Source: VRUE01 sp963762205 (GTDB taxonomy: Bacteria > Actinomycetota > Thermoleophilia > Solirubrobacterales > 70-9). From it: 64,000 nucleotides of DNA. The first letter of the stretch is position 1; every line of letters starts with the position of its first letter. Where the stretch lies: positions 248,001-312,000 of the forward strand of contig CAVXJZ010000002.1 in the NCBI GenBank assembly GCA_963762205.1. The letters are read 5' to 3'. Under the pieces are notes generated by a model. It was not told the DNA's origin and did no database searches. It saw only the letters and a program-made list of their open reading frames with translations. Shown piece by piece: positions 7,992 to 19,482 of this stretch. Made by a program: the position numbers and the translations under genes.

Positions 7992-8324
7992 CTATCGGCG
8001 GAGCTGGGAGACGAGCTCGTTGCGCTGCCGCTCGGACAGCCCACCGATCGTCTTCGAGGGCGAAATCCGGCACTGGTTGAGAATTCGGTTCGCCTTCACC
8101 CGGCCGTACTTGGGGACGGCGAGCAGCATGTCGAATACCTTTGCCGTCATCACGTAGTCGGGCGGATCGAGCAGCAGGGCGTGGATGCTCGCCTTGCCCG
8201 CTTTAAGGTCCTTCTTCAGCTTGGCGCGGGCGGTGCGGATGTCGTTTGCCCGCTTGAGAGCGTCCATCCTCTGGTCCAGCGACCTCTCGGGGGCGGCTGC
8301 GGAGGTCTTCACTGGGGCGCTCAT
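7992..8324 (-). CDS. mihF: Actinobacterial integration host factor (mIHF)
   Basis: mIHF is a small nucleoid-associated DNA-binding protein restricted to actinobacteria and unrelated to the E. coli IHF heterodimer. The 110-residue product has the N-terminal helix with RTARAKLKKDLKAG, then VMTAKVFDMLLAVPKYGRVK and the helix-two-turn-helix part with RILNQCRISPSKTIGGLSERQ. The family is essential in mycobacteria and is typically encoded just before gmk, as here. The frame is open far upstream, but the ATG at 8324 lies nine bases after a strong -10 box, which fixes the start. The mRNA would be nearly leaderless. Confidence 0.94.
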   Translation of the reverse strand: MSAPVKTSAAAPERSLDQRMDALKRANDIRTARAKLKKDLKAGKASIHALLLDPPDYVMTAKVFDMLLAVPKYGRVKANRILNQCRISPSKTIGGLSERQRNELVSQLRR

Positions 8325-8333
8325 TGGGCGGCG

Positions 8334-8361
8334 AGTATAGCCGTGGGCCGAGGGCGTGCAA
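8334..8361 (-). promoter_or_regulatory. mihFp: Promoter of the mihF-gmk-rpoZ-coaBC operon
   Basis: TTGCAC (8361-8356) and TATACT (8339-8334) are separated by 16 bases on the minus strand, a good sigma-70-type pair. The -10 ends nine bases before the mihF ATG, so the transcript should have little or no leader. Neither strand shows another obvious signal in this 68-base gap. Confidence 0.7.
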
Positions 8362-8392
8362 GGGCATTTCACCGATTTCCCCCGAAATTCAC

Positions 8393-10245
8393 CTAGACCT
8401 CGACTCGAGGTCGAGTCACGTAGACCGGCGAGACCGCCGCGGCGAGCAGTTCGGCGAGCTCGGAGGCGACCCGCCTGCCGGCAAGCGGGTCGCGGAAGCT
8501 CTCGGTGCCGACGGCGACGATCCGAGCCCCGGCGTCGAGCATTTCGAGGGCATCGGCCCCCTCGCAGACGCCGCCCATGCCGATCGCGGGGATCCCGACG
8601 GCGGCGGTCACCGCTCGCACCTGGGCGACCGCCACCGGCCGTACCGCCGGGCCGGAGAGGCCACCGTGACCGGCGGCGACGCCGGGCCGGCCGCCGACCG
8701 GGTCGATCGCGCTCGCCTTCAGCGTGTTGATCAGGGAGACGGCGTCGGCGCCGCCCTGCTCGGCGGCGACCGCGACTCCGGCCGGGTCCGCCACGTTCGG
8801 GGTCAGCTTGACGATCAGCGGCTTCTCGGTCAGCGGACGCAGGTCCTCGAGCAGAGCCTCGGTCTCGTCGGGCTGCTCGCCGACGATCAGACCCGACTCG
8901 ACGTTCGGGCAGGAGACGTTGAGCTCGATAGCGGCGATCTCCTCGAGCCCGCCGAGCGCACCGACGAGCCGCGCGAACCGCTCGCGGCTGGTCGCCATCG
9001 CGGAGACGATCAGCGGCACCGGCAGCTCCGCCAGCCGCGGCAGGTCCTCGGCGAGAAACCCGTCGAGGCCCTTGTTGGGCAGGCCGATCGAGTTGATCAT
9101 CCCCGCCGGCGTCTCCCAGATCCGCTGCGGCTCGTTGCCGGCCCGGGGCTCGGGCGTGATCGTCTTCGAGACGAAGGCCGAGAACGGGAACTCCTCCAGG
9201 AGCGCGTCGCCGTAGACGCGCCGCGCCGCGATCGCGTCGAACGTTCCCGAGCCGTTGACCACCGGGTGTCTCAGCGTCAGTCCACAGAAGTCGACCACCT
9301 CCGGGCCGGCGGGTCCTGTCGCCGCAGGGGACCCCCCATCCCCTGCGGTAGCTAAAGCTTCCTCGGGGATGGGCCCCCCTACGGCGCCACCCCCCGGCAG
9401 CCGCGCGGACGCTTCCTCCGCGGCTGGCGCCGGGCGCATAACGTCGGCAGGATCTCCGTTCGCGGAGCGGAGAACCGGCCCATCGACGCAGAGCCGGGCG
9501 TAGCCGCCGCCTGGCCGTGGGATTGCGCAGCCGAAGCAGGCGCCGAAGCCGCATGCCATCGGTGACTCGAGGGCCAGCTCACAGGCGACGCCACGCTCCG
9601 CGCACATCAGCTGGACCGCGTCGAGCATCGCCGGCGGGCCGCAGGAATAGACGGCGGCGCTCGCCGCGTCGTCGCCCTCGAGCATCGCCGCGAGCAGGTC
9701 GGTGACCGGGCCGCGCTGCCCGACGTGGCCGTCATCGCTCGCGAGGCCGACCTCGCAGCAGCGGAAGAGGTCGTCGAGGCCGCCCGAATGAGCTGCGTCG
9801 CGAAAGCCGAGCAGGACCCGGGTCGGAACGCCCTCCGAGGCGAAGCGGCGCCGCAGCAGGGCGAGGGGCGCGATCCCGATGCCGCCGCCGACGAGGATCG
9901 CCCCCGCCGCGCCGGGCGCCAGCTCGCCCGGCGTCGAGAAGGTATTGCCGAGCGGGCCGTTGACCCAGACCCGCTCGCCGGCCTCGAGCCCGCAGAGCCG
10001 CTCGGTCCCGGGCCCGACCGCCTCGAGCAGGAAGTCGAGCCGCCCGGCGTCGGCGTCGGCGACCGAGAGCGCCCGGGGCAGGTACGGCCGGCCGCCCCGC
10101 TCCTCCCAGTGGCGCTCGGCGGCGAGCATGTAGAACTGCCCCGCCTTCGGCGGCGGCCCCTCCTCGTCCAGCAGCGAGACCACCCGGTAGCCGCCCGAGG
10201 AACGGTTCTCCGTCACCTCGCAGAGACGGCGGCCCGGCGGAGCGG

Positions 10246-10249
<4 letters not shown>
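8393..10249 (-). CDS. pyrKD: Fused dihydroorotate dehydrogenase: PyrK electron-transfer domain + PyrD class 1B catalytic domain
   Basis: This single 618-residue frame joins two proteins that normally form a heterotetramer oxidising dihydroorotate to orotate with NAD+. Residues 1 to about 250 are PyrK: an FAD-binding barrel, the NAD-binding VGGGIGIAPLALL segment and the [2Fe-2S] cysteines in ACGFGACFGC plus a fourth in RLCVDGP. About 55 Gly/Ala/Pro-rich residues follow. PyrD begins at VDFCGLTLRHPV and has NGSGTFD, SKTIT, the NVSCPN motif whose Cys is the class 1B base, KLTPNV, and the FMN-phosphate-binding IPAIGMGGV segment. The ATG overlaps the carB stop (ATGA). No stop or convincing ribosome-binding site separates the two halves. 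A palindromic element lies in the linker. Confidence 0.9.
9322..9384. repeat. 63-bp palindromic element inside the pyrKD linker
   Basis: The two ends form an imperfect inverted repeat: CCGCAGGGGACCCCCCATCC at the left against CCGTAGGGGGGCCCATCC read from the right. Inside the left part is a perfect 10-bp hairpin, 9322-9331 with 9339-9348. The length is 21 codons, so it preserves the frame. It encodes part of the Gly/Ala/Pro linker and uses codons rare in this genome, including TTA and GCT, around an AT-rich centre (TAGCTAAAGCTT). This looks like an inserted element. Confidence 0.6.
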
Positions 10250-13348
<3,099 letters not shown>

Positions 13349-13356
<8 letters not shown>

Positions 13357-14467
13357 GCGCCAGCTCCAGGAAGCTGTCGAAGAGGTGGCGTGCGTCGTGC
13401 GGGCCGGGCCCCGCCTCGGGGTGGTACTGGACGGTCGCCGCGTCGACATCGGGAAGCGCCAGGCCCTCGACCGTGCGGTCGTAGAGGTTGAGGTGGGTCA
13501 GCTCGGCGGCGCCGAAGTCGGTCTCCCAGCGCACCGGCTCGTCGCCGTCGATCCGCGGCTCCCCGCCCGGTCCCTCGACGGCGAAGCCGTGGTTCTGGGA
13601 GGTGATGTCGATGACGCCCGTGGCCAGGTCCTTTACCGGGTGGTTGGCGCCGCGGTGGCCGAAGGGAAGCTTGTAGGTCTGCAGCCCGACCGCGCGACAG
13701 AGCAGCTGGTGCCCGAGGCAGATGCCGAACATCGGCCGCCTGCCGATCAGCTCGCGGACCGTGTGGACGACGTAGTCGAGCGCCGCCGGGTCGCCTGGGC
13801 CGTTGGCGAGGAAGATCAGGTCGGGGCCCTCGTCCAGCACCCGCTCGGCAGGGCTGTCGCAGGGGAGCAGGGTGACCCGGCAGCCGCGCTCGCGCAGCTG
13901 GCGGACGATGCTCATCTTGATCCCCGTGTCGATCCCGACCACGTGCGGGCCGTCACCCTCGAAGCGCACCGGCTCCGGCGGCGTCACGGTGCGGGCGAGG
14001 TCGGCGCCGTCCATCGAGGGCTCGGCCTCGATCCGCTCGCGCGCCTCGGCCTCGGCCATCTCCCCCGGGAAGACCCCGCCCCGCATCGCCCCGCCGTCGC
14101 GGATGTGGCGGACGAGGGCGCGCGTGTCGACCCCGCCGATCCCGGGCACGCCGCCATCGGCGAGCCAGTCGAGCCAGCCCCCCTCGGCGGTGGCGGCGTC
14201 CTCGCGGTTCTTGGGGTCGCGCATGACCACACCGCGGGCCTGGGCTCGCTCGGACTCCATCGCCGCCGCCGAGACTCCGTAGTTGCCGATCAGCGGATAG
14301 GTGAAGACGATGATCTGGCCCGCGTAGGAGGGATCGGTGACCGACTCCTGGTAGCCGGTCATCGCGGTGTTGAAGACGACCTCGCCGGTGACCGGCTCCG
14401 CGTGCCCGCAGAGGCCGTCGCCGTCGAAGCGCGCGCCGTCCTCGAGCAGCAGGTAGCCCCCGCTCAC
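13349..14467 (-). CDS. carA: Carbamoyl-phosphate synthase small (glutaminase) subunit
   Basis: CarA hydrolyses glutamine and channels ammonia to CarB. The 372-residue product has the N-terminal CarA domain (GYLLLEDGARFDGDG, TGEVVFNTAMTGYQE) and a class I glutaminase domain with the catalytic Cys in GICLGHQLL, then the His-Glu pair in VQYHPEAGPGP. The start is GTG 14467-14465, sharing bases with the pyrC TGA (GTGA). Length and domain order are normal. Coupled to carB by an eight-base overlap. Confidence 0.96.
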
Positions 14468-15813
14468 GGGGCGACTCCAAGCGAGAAGGACCGCAGCCGG
14501 AAGGCGACCTGCCCGCCGGCGACCGTCAGCAGCACCCGGCCGGTCAGCCTGCGCCCGGCGCACCAGGAGTTGGCGGAGCGACTCTCGTAGCCGTCCTCGC
14601 CGACCGTCCACTCGGCGCCGAGGTCGCAGAGCGCGATGTTGGCCTCGCTGCCGACGGCCAGGGTCGGCCGCTCGAGCCCGAACGGCTCGGCGCCGCCCGC
14701 CAGCCGCTCGACCAGCAGCCCCAGCTCGATCGTCCCGGGCAGCACGAGGTCGGTGTGGACGGCGGCGAAGGCCGTCTCCAGCCCGGTCACTCCCATCGCC
14801 GCGCCCTCGAAGGTCAGCTCCTTTTCCTCGGCCGCATGCGGGGCATGGTCGGTGGCGATGCAGTCGATCGTGCCGTCGCGCAGGCCCTCGATCAGCGCCT
14901 GCCGATCGGTCTCGGTCCGCAGCGGCGGGTTCATCTTGAAGCGGGTCGCGTCGAGGCTGCGGACCTCCTCGTCGGTGACGCAGAGGTGGTGCGGGGTCGC
15001 CTCCGCGCTGATCCGCGCCCCGGCCGCCCTGGCGGCGCGCGTCGCCTCGACCGACTCCGCCGCCGAGAGGTGCTGGACGTGGATGCGCGCGTCCTCGTAG
15101 ATGGCTATCGCGGCGTCGCGGGCGATCATCGTCGACTCCGAGATCGACGGCACGCCGGCCAGCCCGAGGGCGGCGGAAACCGAGCCCTCGTGCATGACGC
15201 CGTCCCGGGAGAGCTCCGGGTCCTCCTCGTGGAGCGCGATCGTGCCCCCGCAGAGCCGCTGGTACTGGAGGGCGCGGCGCAGCAGCCCGGCGCTGCGGAT
15301 CGGCAGCCCGTCGTCGCTGAAGCCGAGCGCCCCGGCATCGCGCAGCTCGGCCATCTCGGTCAGCTCGGCGCCCGCCATGCCCTTGCTGACCGTGGCCAGG
15401 AAGCCGGTCGGCACCGAGGCGCCCTCGCGCGCGGCCTCGCGCAGGGCCTCGACGCCGGCCGCGGTGGAGACCGGCGGCTCGGTGTTGGCCATCGCGATCA
15501 CCCCGCAGAAGCCGCCCGCCGCCGCCGAGCGCGTCCCGGTTTCGATGTCCTCCTTGTGCTCGTGCCCGGGGGTGCGCAGATGGACGTGGGGGTCGAAGAA
15601 TGCGGGAAAGGCGTGCAGGCCGGCCGCGTCCACGGCCTCCGCGTCGCCGGCCTCGGCGGAGCCCGGCGCGGCGAGCTCGGCGATCCGGCCGCCGCGGACG
15701 ACGATGTCGTGGCTGCCCTCGATCCCGGCGACCGGGTCGAGCAGCGTCGCTTCGCGCAGGATCACGTCCGCGCCCGGCCCGCCGCGCGCGTCGAGCGCCT
15801 CGGCCAAGCTCAC
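14464..15813 (-). CDS. pyrC: Dihydroorotase
   Basis: This amidohydrolase closes N-carbamoyl-aspartate to dihydroorotate. The 449-residue class I enzyme has FFDPHVHLRTPG with the metal-binding HxH pair, DDGLPI, HEEDPE, the VQHLSAAES histidine and ATDHAPH with the catalytic Asp. Start is GTG at 15813, preceded by GGAGG at six to seven bases. It lies 16 bases after pyrB and overlaps carA by four bases. All metal and catalytic residues that I could check are present, so it should be active, unlike the non-catalytic pyrC-like proteins of some bacteria. Confidence 0.95.
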   Translation of the reverse strand: MSLAEALDARGGPGADVILREATLLDPVAGIEGSHDIVVRGGRIAELAAPGSAEAGDAEAVDAAGLHAFPAFFDPHVHLRTPGHEHKEDIETGTRSAAAGGFCGVIAMANTEPPVSTAAGVEALREAAREGASVPTGFLATVSKGMAGAELTEMAELRDAGALGFSDDGLPIRSAGLLRRALQYQRLCGGTIALHEEDPELSRDGVMHEGSVSAALGLAGVPSISESTMIARDAAIAIYEDARIHVQHLSAAESVEATRAARAAGARISAEATPHHLCVTDEEVRSLDATRFKMNPPLRTETDRQALIEGLRDGTIDCIATDHAPHAAEEKELTFEGAAMGVTGLETAFAAVHTDLVLPGTIELGLLVERLAGGAEPFGLERPTLAVGSEANIALCDLGAEWTVGEDGYESRSANSWCAGRRLTGRVLLTVAGGQVAFRLRSFSLGVAP

Positions 15814-15829
15814 CGTAAATCCTCCGCAT

Positions 15830-16807
15830 TCACGCCGGCTGCCCCTGGCCGATCGGGGTCGGCCGCTCGGGCGCCGACTCGGAGCCGCCGGTCGCCGGCT
15901 CGGTCCGGTCCGGGCTCGCGGCCAGCAGCTCGTAGAGGATCGCCATCCGCACGACGAGCCCGGAGGCGACCTGCTCGCGCATCAACGACTGGGGCGAGTC
16001 GATCACCTCGCCGGAGAGCTCGACCCCGCGGTTGACCGGCCCGGGGTGCATCAGCAACTGGCGCGGGCCGAGCCGGCGCGAATCGATCTGGAAGCGGCTC
16101 GCGTACTCGCGGATCGACGGCACGAAGCTCTCGGCCATGCGCTCGCGCTGCATCCGCAGCGCGTAGACGACGTCGGCCTCCTCGATCCGGTCGAGCGTGT
16201 GCTCGACCGCGCAGCCGAGCGCCTCGATCCCGCGCGGGATCAGCGTCGGCGGCCCGCAGACCGTGACCTCGGCCCCCATCGTCCGGAAGGCGGTCAGGTT
16301 GGAGCGGGCGACGCGGCTGTGGAGGACGTCGCCGACGATCCAGATCCGCTTCCCCTCGAGGCTGTCGAGCCGGCGGCGCAGCGTGTAGACATCGAGCAGC
16401 GCCTGGCTCGGGTGCTCGTGCTTGCCGTCGCCGGCGTTTACGACCGCCGCCTCCGACCACCCGGCGACCAGCTGGGCGGCGCCGGCATGCGGATGGCGGA
16501 TCACGATCGCCGCCGGGTCGTAGGCGGAGAGGGTCGCGACGGTGTCCTTCAGCGACTCGCCCTTGTCGACCGAGGAGCCGGCGGCCTTGACCGAGACGAG
16601 GTCGGCCGAGAGCCGCTTCGCGGCCAGCTCGAAGGAGGAGCTGGTCCGCGTGCTCGACTCGTAGAAGAGGCTGACGATGGTCCGGCCGCGCAGGGTCGGC
16701 ACTTTCTTGATGTCGCGGCGGCCGACCTCGGCGAAGCTCGCGGCGCGATCGAGGATCGCCTCGATCTCGTCCCGGGTCAGGTCGTCGATCGCGAGCAGGT
16801 GCCTCAT
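15830..16807 (-). CDS. pyrB: Aspartate carbamoyltransferase catalytic subunit
   Basis: PyrB condenses carbamoyl phosphate with aspartate, the first committed pyrimidine step. The 325-residue protein has the carbamoyl-phosphate loop FYESSTRTSSSFE at about 48-60, GSSVDKGESLKDT near 80, HPSQALLD near 132 and HPGPVNRG near 255 for aspartate. The last 25 residues are a Pro/Glu/Ser-rich tail beyond the normal end. Its ATG overlaps the pyrR TGA. No pyrI regulatory-chain gene is nearby; with PyrR present, control is expected at the RNA level. Confidence 0.95.
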   Translation of the reverse strand: MRHLLAIDDLTRDEIEAILDRAASFAEVGRRDIKKVPTLRGRTIVSLFYESSTRTSSSFELAAKRLSADLVSVKAAGSSVDKGESLKDTVATLSAYDPAAIVIRHPHAGAAQLVAGWSEAAVVNAGDGKHEHPSQALLDVYTLRRRLDSLEGKRIWIVGDVLHSRVARSNLTAFRTMGAEVTVCGPPTLIPRGIEALGCAVEHTLDRIEEADVVYALRMQRERMAESFVPSIREYASRFQIDSRRLGPRQLLMHPGPVNRGVELSGEVIDSPQSLMREQVASGLVVRMAILYELLAASPDRTEPATGGSESAPERPTPIGQGQPA

Positions 16808-17358
16808 GCCGCCACCTCCGCCGGCTCGGAGATCGTCACCTCGTCGACCTTGTCGATCTCCACGAGCCGCACGTTGACCCGCTCCTCCGGCGCCGTCGGC
16901 AGGTTCTTGCCGACGTAGTCGGGCCGAAAGGGGAGCTCGCGGTGGCCGCGGTCGCAGAGGACGGCGAGCTGCACCCGCTGCGGCCTGCCGTAGTCGAAGA
17001 TGGCCTCGATCGCCGCCCGCACCGTGCGGCCGGTGAAGAGGACGTCGTCGACCAGGACGACGGTGCGGCCGGTCAGGTCGAAGTCGATGTGGGAGGCGTG
17101 GACGACGGGCTGCGAGCCGGGCGCCTTGGCGCCGACGTCGTCGCGGTAGAAGGAGATGTCGACGTCGCCGATCGGCAGCTCGACCGCGGTCAGCTCGCCG
17201 AGCAGCGTGTGCAGGCGCCGGGCGAGCAGGGCGCCGCGCGTGTGTATGCCGACGATCGCCAGGCCCTCGGGATCGGGGTTCTTCTCGGCTATCTCATGGG
17301 CGATGCGCTGCAGCGTCCGCCGCAGGTCATCGCGCTCGAGCACGACCTTCTCGCTCAA
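16804..17358 (-). CDS. pyrR: Bifunctional pyr operon regulator / uracil phosphoribosyltransferase
   Basis: PyrR binds pyr mRNA in response to UMP and has weak uracil phosphoribosyltransferase activity. The 184-residue product has the PRPP motif VVLVDDVLFTGRT near residue 98, IGIHTRGALLARRL near 36 and the YRDDVG flexible loop. The start is TTG at 17358-17356, with AAGGAG eight bases upstream; no ATG is available. It is the first gene of the pyr operon and its own leader contains the PyrR-binding loop described separately, so it should autoregulate. Confidence 0.94.
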   Translation of the reverse strand: MSEKVVLERDDLRRTLQRIAHEIAEKNPDPEGLAIVGIHTRGALLARRLHTLLGELTAVELPIGDVDISFYRDDVGAKAPGSQPVVHASHIDFDLTGRTVVLVDDVLFTGRTVRAAIEAIFDYGRPQRVQLAVLCDRGHRELPFRPDYVGKNLPTAPEERVNVRLVEIDKVDEVTISEPAEVAA

Positions 17359-17360
17359 AA

Positions 17361-17400
17361 CCTCGCTCCTTCCTGGCCTCTCGGGACCGGGTTAAAGGAC
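17361..17400 (-). promoter_or_regulatory. PyrR-binding leader loop overlapping the pyrR Shine-Dalgarno region
   Basis: The leader RNA contains GGTCCCGAGAGGCC (17388-17375). It matches the PyrR anti-antiterminator loop of Bacillus (AGUCCAGAGAGGCU): a hairpin with the CNGNGA terminal loop, preceded by TTTAA and followed by GAAGGAG. The ribosome-binding AAGGAG lies just downstream of the hairpin. No terminator T tract is present, so translational repression, as reported for mycobacteria, is more likely than attenuation. Confidence 0.75.
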
Positions 17401-17448
17401 GGGGCCAGAGTAGCAGCGACAAATGCGGAGCCGTGAGAGGCTTTGCGC

Positions 17449-18331
17449 ATGACGCGGGAAGCTCGGGAGGCGATCGCGGCCCACGAGGCCGCCGGCAGGA
17501 GGTTCTCGGCGGGCGGGGTCGGCAGCTTCGCGCTGGACGAGGGCGGCGGCGAGGAGGTCGTCCTCGTCCACGGTGTTCCCGCTGAGCAGCTTCCTCTACC
17601 GCCGCGTCGTGCCCGAGCTGGCGAACCGGGGGCTGCGCGGAGTCGCCTTCGACCTCCCCGGGCTCGGCCTCGCCGACCGCCCCGAGGACTTCGACTACAG
17701 CTGGAGCGGGCACGCGGCCTGGACCGGGGCCGCAATCGACGCTCTCGGAATCGGCCGCTGCCACCTCGTCGGCCACGACATCGGCGGACCGATCGGCTTT
17801 CAGTGGGCGATCGAAAACCCGGACCGGGTCCTCTCCTTCACCGCCCTCGACACCTTCGTCGACGTCGCCCATTTCCACCGACCCTGGCCGATGCACCCGT
17901 TCTCGATCCGCGGGGTCGGTGAGCTCTGGCTGCGTGGAATGGTGCGGCCGGCGTTCCGCCAGATCTACTACATGGTCGGGATCGCCGACCGCGGTGCCGT
18001 GCCGGCCGCCGAGGTCGACGCCCACCACGCCCTGCTCAAGCGCGGCGACGGTGGCAGAGCTCTCCTGCGAATCATGCGGGGCTTCGAGCTGACCGCCGAG
18101 AAGGAAGAGCTGTTCCTCACCGGCCTCGGCCGGCGGGAATACCCCGCCCAGGTCGTCTGGGGCGCCGAGGACAGGATGCTCGGCGAGGATCGCCGCCGCG
18201 CCGTCCAGTCCGCCCTCGGCGTCGAGGAGGCGACGCTGCTGCCGGCCAAGCACTTCCTCCCGGAGGATCAGGCGCCCGCCGTCGCCGAGGCGGTCTCAGC
18301 TCTCGCCGACCGGGCCCGCGCCGCCGCCTGA
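17449..18331 (+). pseudogene. Alpha/beta hydrolase (haloalkane dehalogenase/epoxide hydrolase-like), frameshifted
   Basis: The gene starts at ATG 17449 and reads through ALDEGGGEEVVLVHGVP in one frame; the remainder, SSFLYRRVVPELANRG to the end at 18331, lies in another. Removing one base around 17575-17580 (GTGTTCCCGCTG) restores the usual HGVP-LSSFLYR sequence. The catalytic set is intact: nucleophile Asp in GHDIGG, acid Asp in WGAEDRM and His in PAKHFLPEDQ. The nucleophile Asp places it with dehalogenases and epoxide hydrolases rather than esterases. It is divergent from pyrR and overlaps the rnz 3' end by 36 bases. A sequencing error is as likely as a real mutation. Confidence 0.8.
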
Positions 18332-19288
18332 GCCCGACTCGCCGCGCCCGCGGGCGCCGTTGGCGACGAGCTGCGGCTCGCCGCGCTCGGCGAAGGGGAC
18401 CTCGACCAGGTCGAAGTCGCGGGGGGCGACCGTCGCCTCGAACACCTCGCGGGCCTCCTCCAGCATCGCTCCCACGTGGTAGCGCGAGGAGATGTGGACG
18501 GCGGCGAGCATCTTCACCTCTGCCTCGCGGGCGATCGTCGCCGCCTGGGCGGCGGTCGAGTGGCCCGTGTCGCGGGCGCGCTGGGCCTCCTCCTCGGCGA
18601 AGCTGGCGTCGTGGACGAGCAGCTCGGCGCCGGCCGCGGCCTCGACGGTCGCCGGGCAGGGACCGGTGTCACCGGTGATCGTGACCCGCCGGCCCGGCCG
18701 CGCCTCGCCGACGACCTGGTCGGGACTGACCGGGCCGGCGGACCCGGCCACGGTCTCGCCCCGCTGCAGGGCGGCGAACGCCGGGCCTTCGGGCACGCCG
18801 AGGCGCCTCGCCGCATCGAGGTCGAAGCGGCCGGGACGCTCGTCCTCGACCAGGGCGTAGCCGCACCCGCGCACGCTGTGCTCGACCTCGAAGGCGCGGA
18901 TCTCGGCGTCCTCGAGCCCCATCACGTCGCCCGGATCGAGTTCGACCAGGTCGAGCTGGAATCCGAGCCGCCCGATCAGCCGGCCCAGCGTCTTGAAGAG
19001 GTCCTCCAGGCCGCGTGGCCCGTAGACGGTGAGCGGCGCCTCGCGATCGGTGAGGTCATACGTTTTCAACAGCCCGGGCAGGCCCAGGAAATGGTCGGCG
19101 TGGAAATGGGTCAGGTAGATCTCGTCCACCTGGACCAGGCCCAACGACTTCTGCAGCTGGCGCTGGGTCCCCTCGCCGCAGTCGAACATCAGCCGTTCGC
19201 CCCCGCGGGAGACGAGCAGGCTCGCGGTCGCGCGCCGCGCCGAGGGCACGGCGCCGCCCGTGCCGAGAAAGGCCACCGAGAGGTCCAT
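18296..19288 (-). CDS. rnz: Ribonuclease Z
   Basis: RNase Z is a metallo-beta-lactamase-fold endonuclease that removes the 3' trailer of tRNA precursors. The 330-residue protein has FLGTGGAVPSARR at the N-terminus, FDCGEGTQRQL, the zinc motif THFHADHFLGLPGL at about 61-74, HSVRGCGY, TGDTGPC, HDASF and HISSRY. The length is normal, with a Gly/Ser-rich tail. It reads away from the tRNA-Arg gene 57 bases upstream of its start, on the opposite strand, and ends inside the 3' end of the convergent hydrolase. Confidence 0.94.
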   Translation of the reverse strand: MDLSVAFLGTGGAVPSARRATASLLVSRGGERLMFDCGEGTQRQLQKSLGLVQVDEIYLTHFHADHFLGLPGLLKTYDLTDREAPLTVYGPRGLEDLFKTLGRLIGRLGFQLDLVELDPGDVMGLEDAEIRAFEVEHSVRGCGYALVEDERPGRFDLDAARRLGVPEGPAFAALQRGETVAGSAGPVSPDQVVGEARPGRRVTITGDTGPCPATVEAAAGAELLVHDASFAEEEAQRARDTGHSTAAQAATIAREAEVKMLAAVHISSRYHVGAMLEEAREVFEATVAPRDFDLVEVPFAERGEPQLVANGARGRGESGSGGGAGPVGES

Positions 19289-19345
19289 GCGCCGAGCCTA
19301 CGCGACAGGGGCCGCCCGCCCCTGCGCGGCTAGACTGGCCTTGCT

Positions 19346-19419
19346 GCGCCCGTAGCTCAGCTGGATAGAGCGCCACCCTCCGGAGGTGGAAGTCGCAGGT
19401 TCGAATCCTGCCGGGCGCG
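19346..19419 (+). tRNA. tRNA-Arg (anticodon CCG)
   Basis: The 74-base cloverleaf has acceptor strand GCGCCCG pairing with CGGGCGC and discriminator G. The D arm GCTC/GAGC, anticodon stem CCACC/GGTGG with loop CTCCGGA (anticodon CCG at 19380-19382), and T arm GCAGG-TTCGAAT-CCTGC are all complete. CCA is not encoded. A TAGACT -10-like box lies nine bases before the first base. Confidence 0.97.
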
Positions 19420-19482
19420 TCCCGATGGGTCGAGCGGGCGGCTGCCGATTCCGCGGAGGCCGGTTCGCATACTGTCCCGCCC

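Noticed and set aside
9322..9384. bldA-type regulatory TTA codon in pyrKD
   Set aside because: The TTA lies in a palindromic insertion in a housekeeping gene; regulation by a rare tRNA is unlikely and unsupported.
17361..17448. Transcriptional attenuator in the pyr leader
   Set aside because: A PyrR loop is present but there is no terminator stem with a T tract, so translational control fits better.
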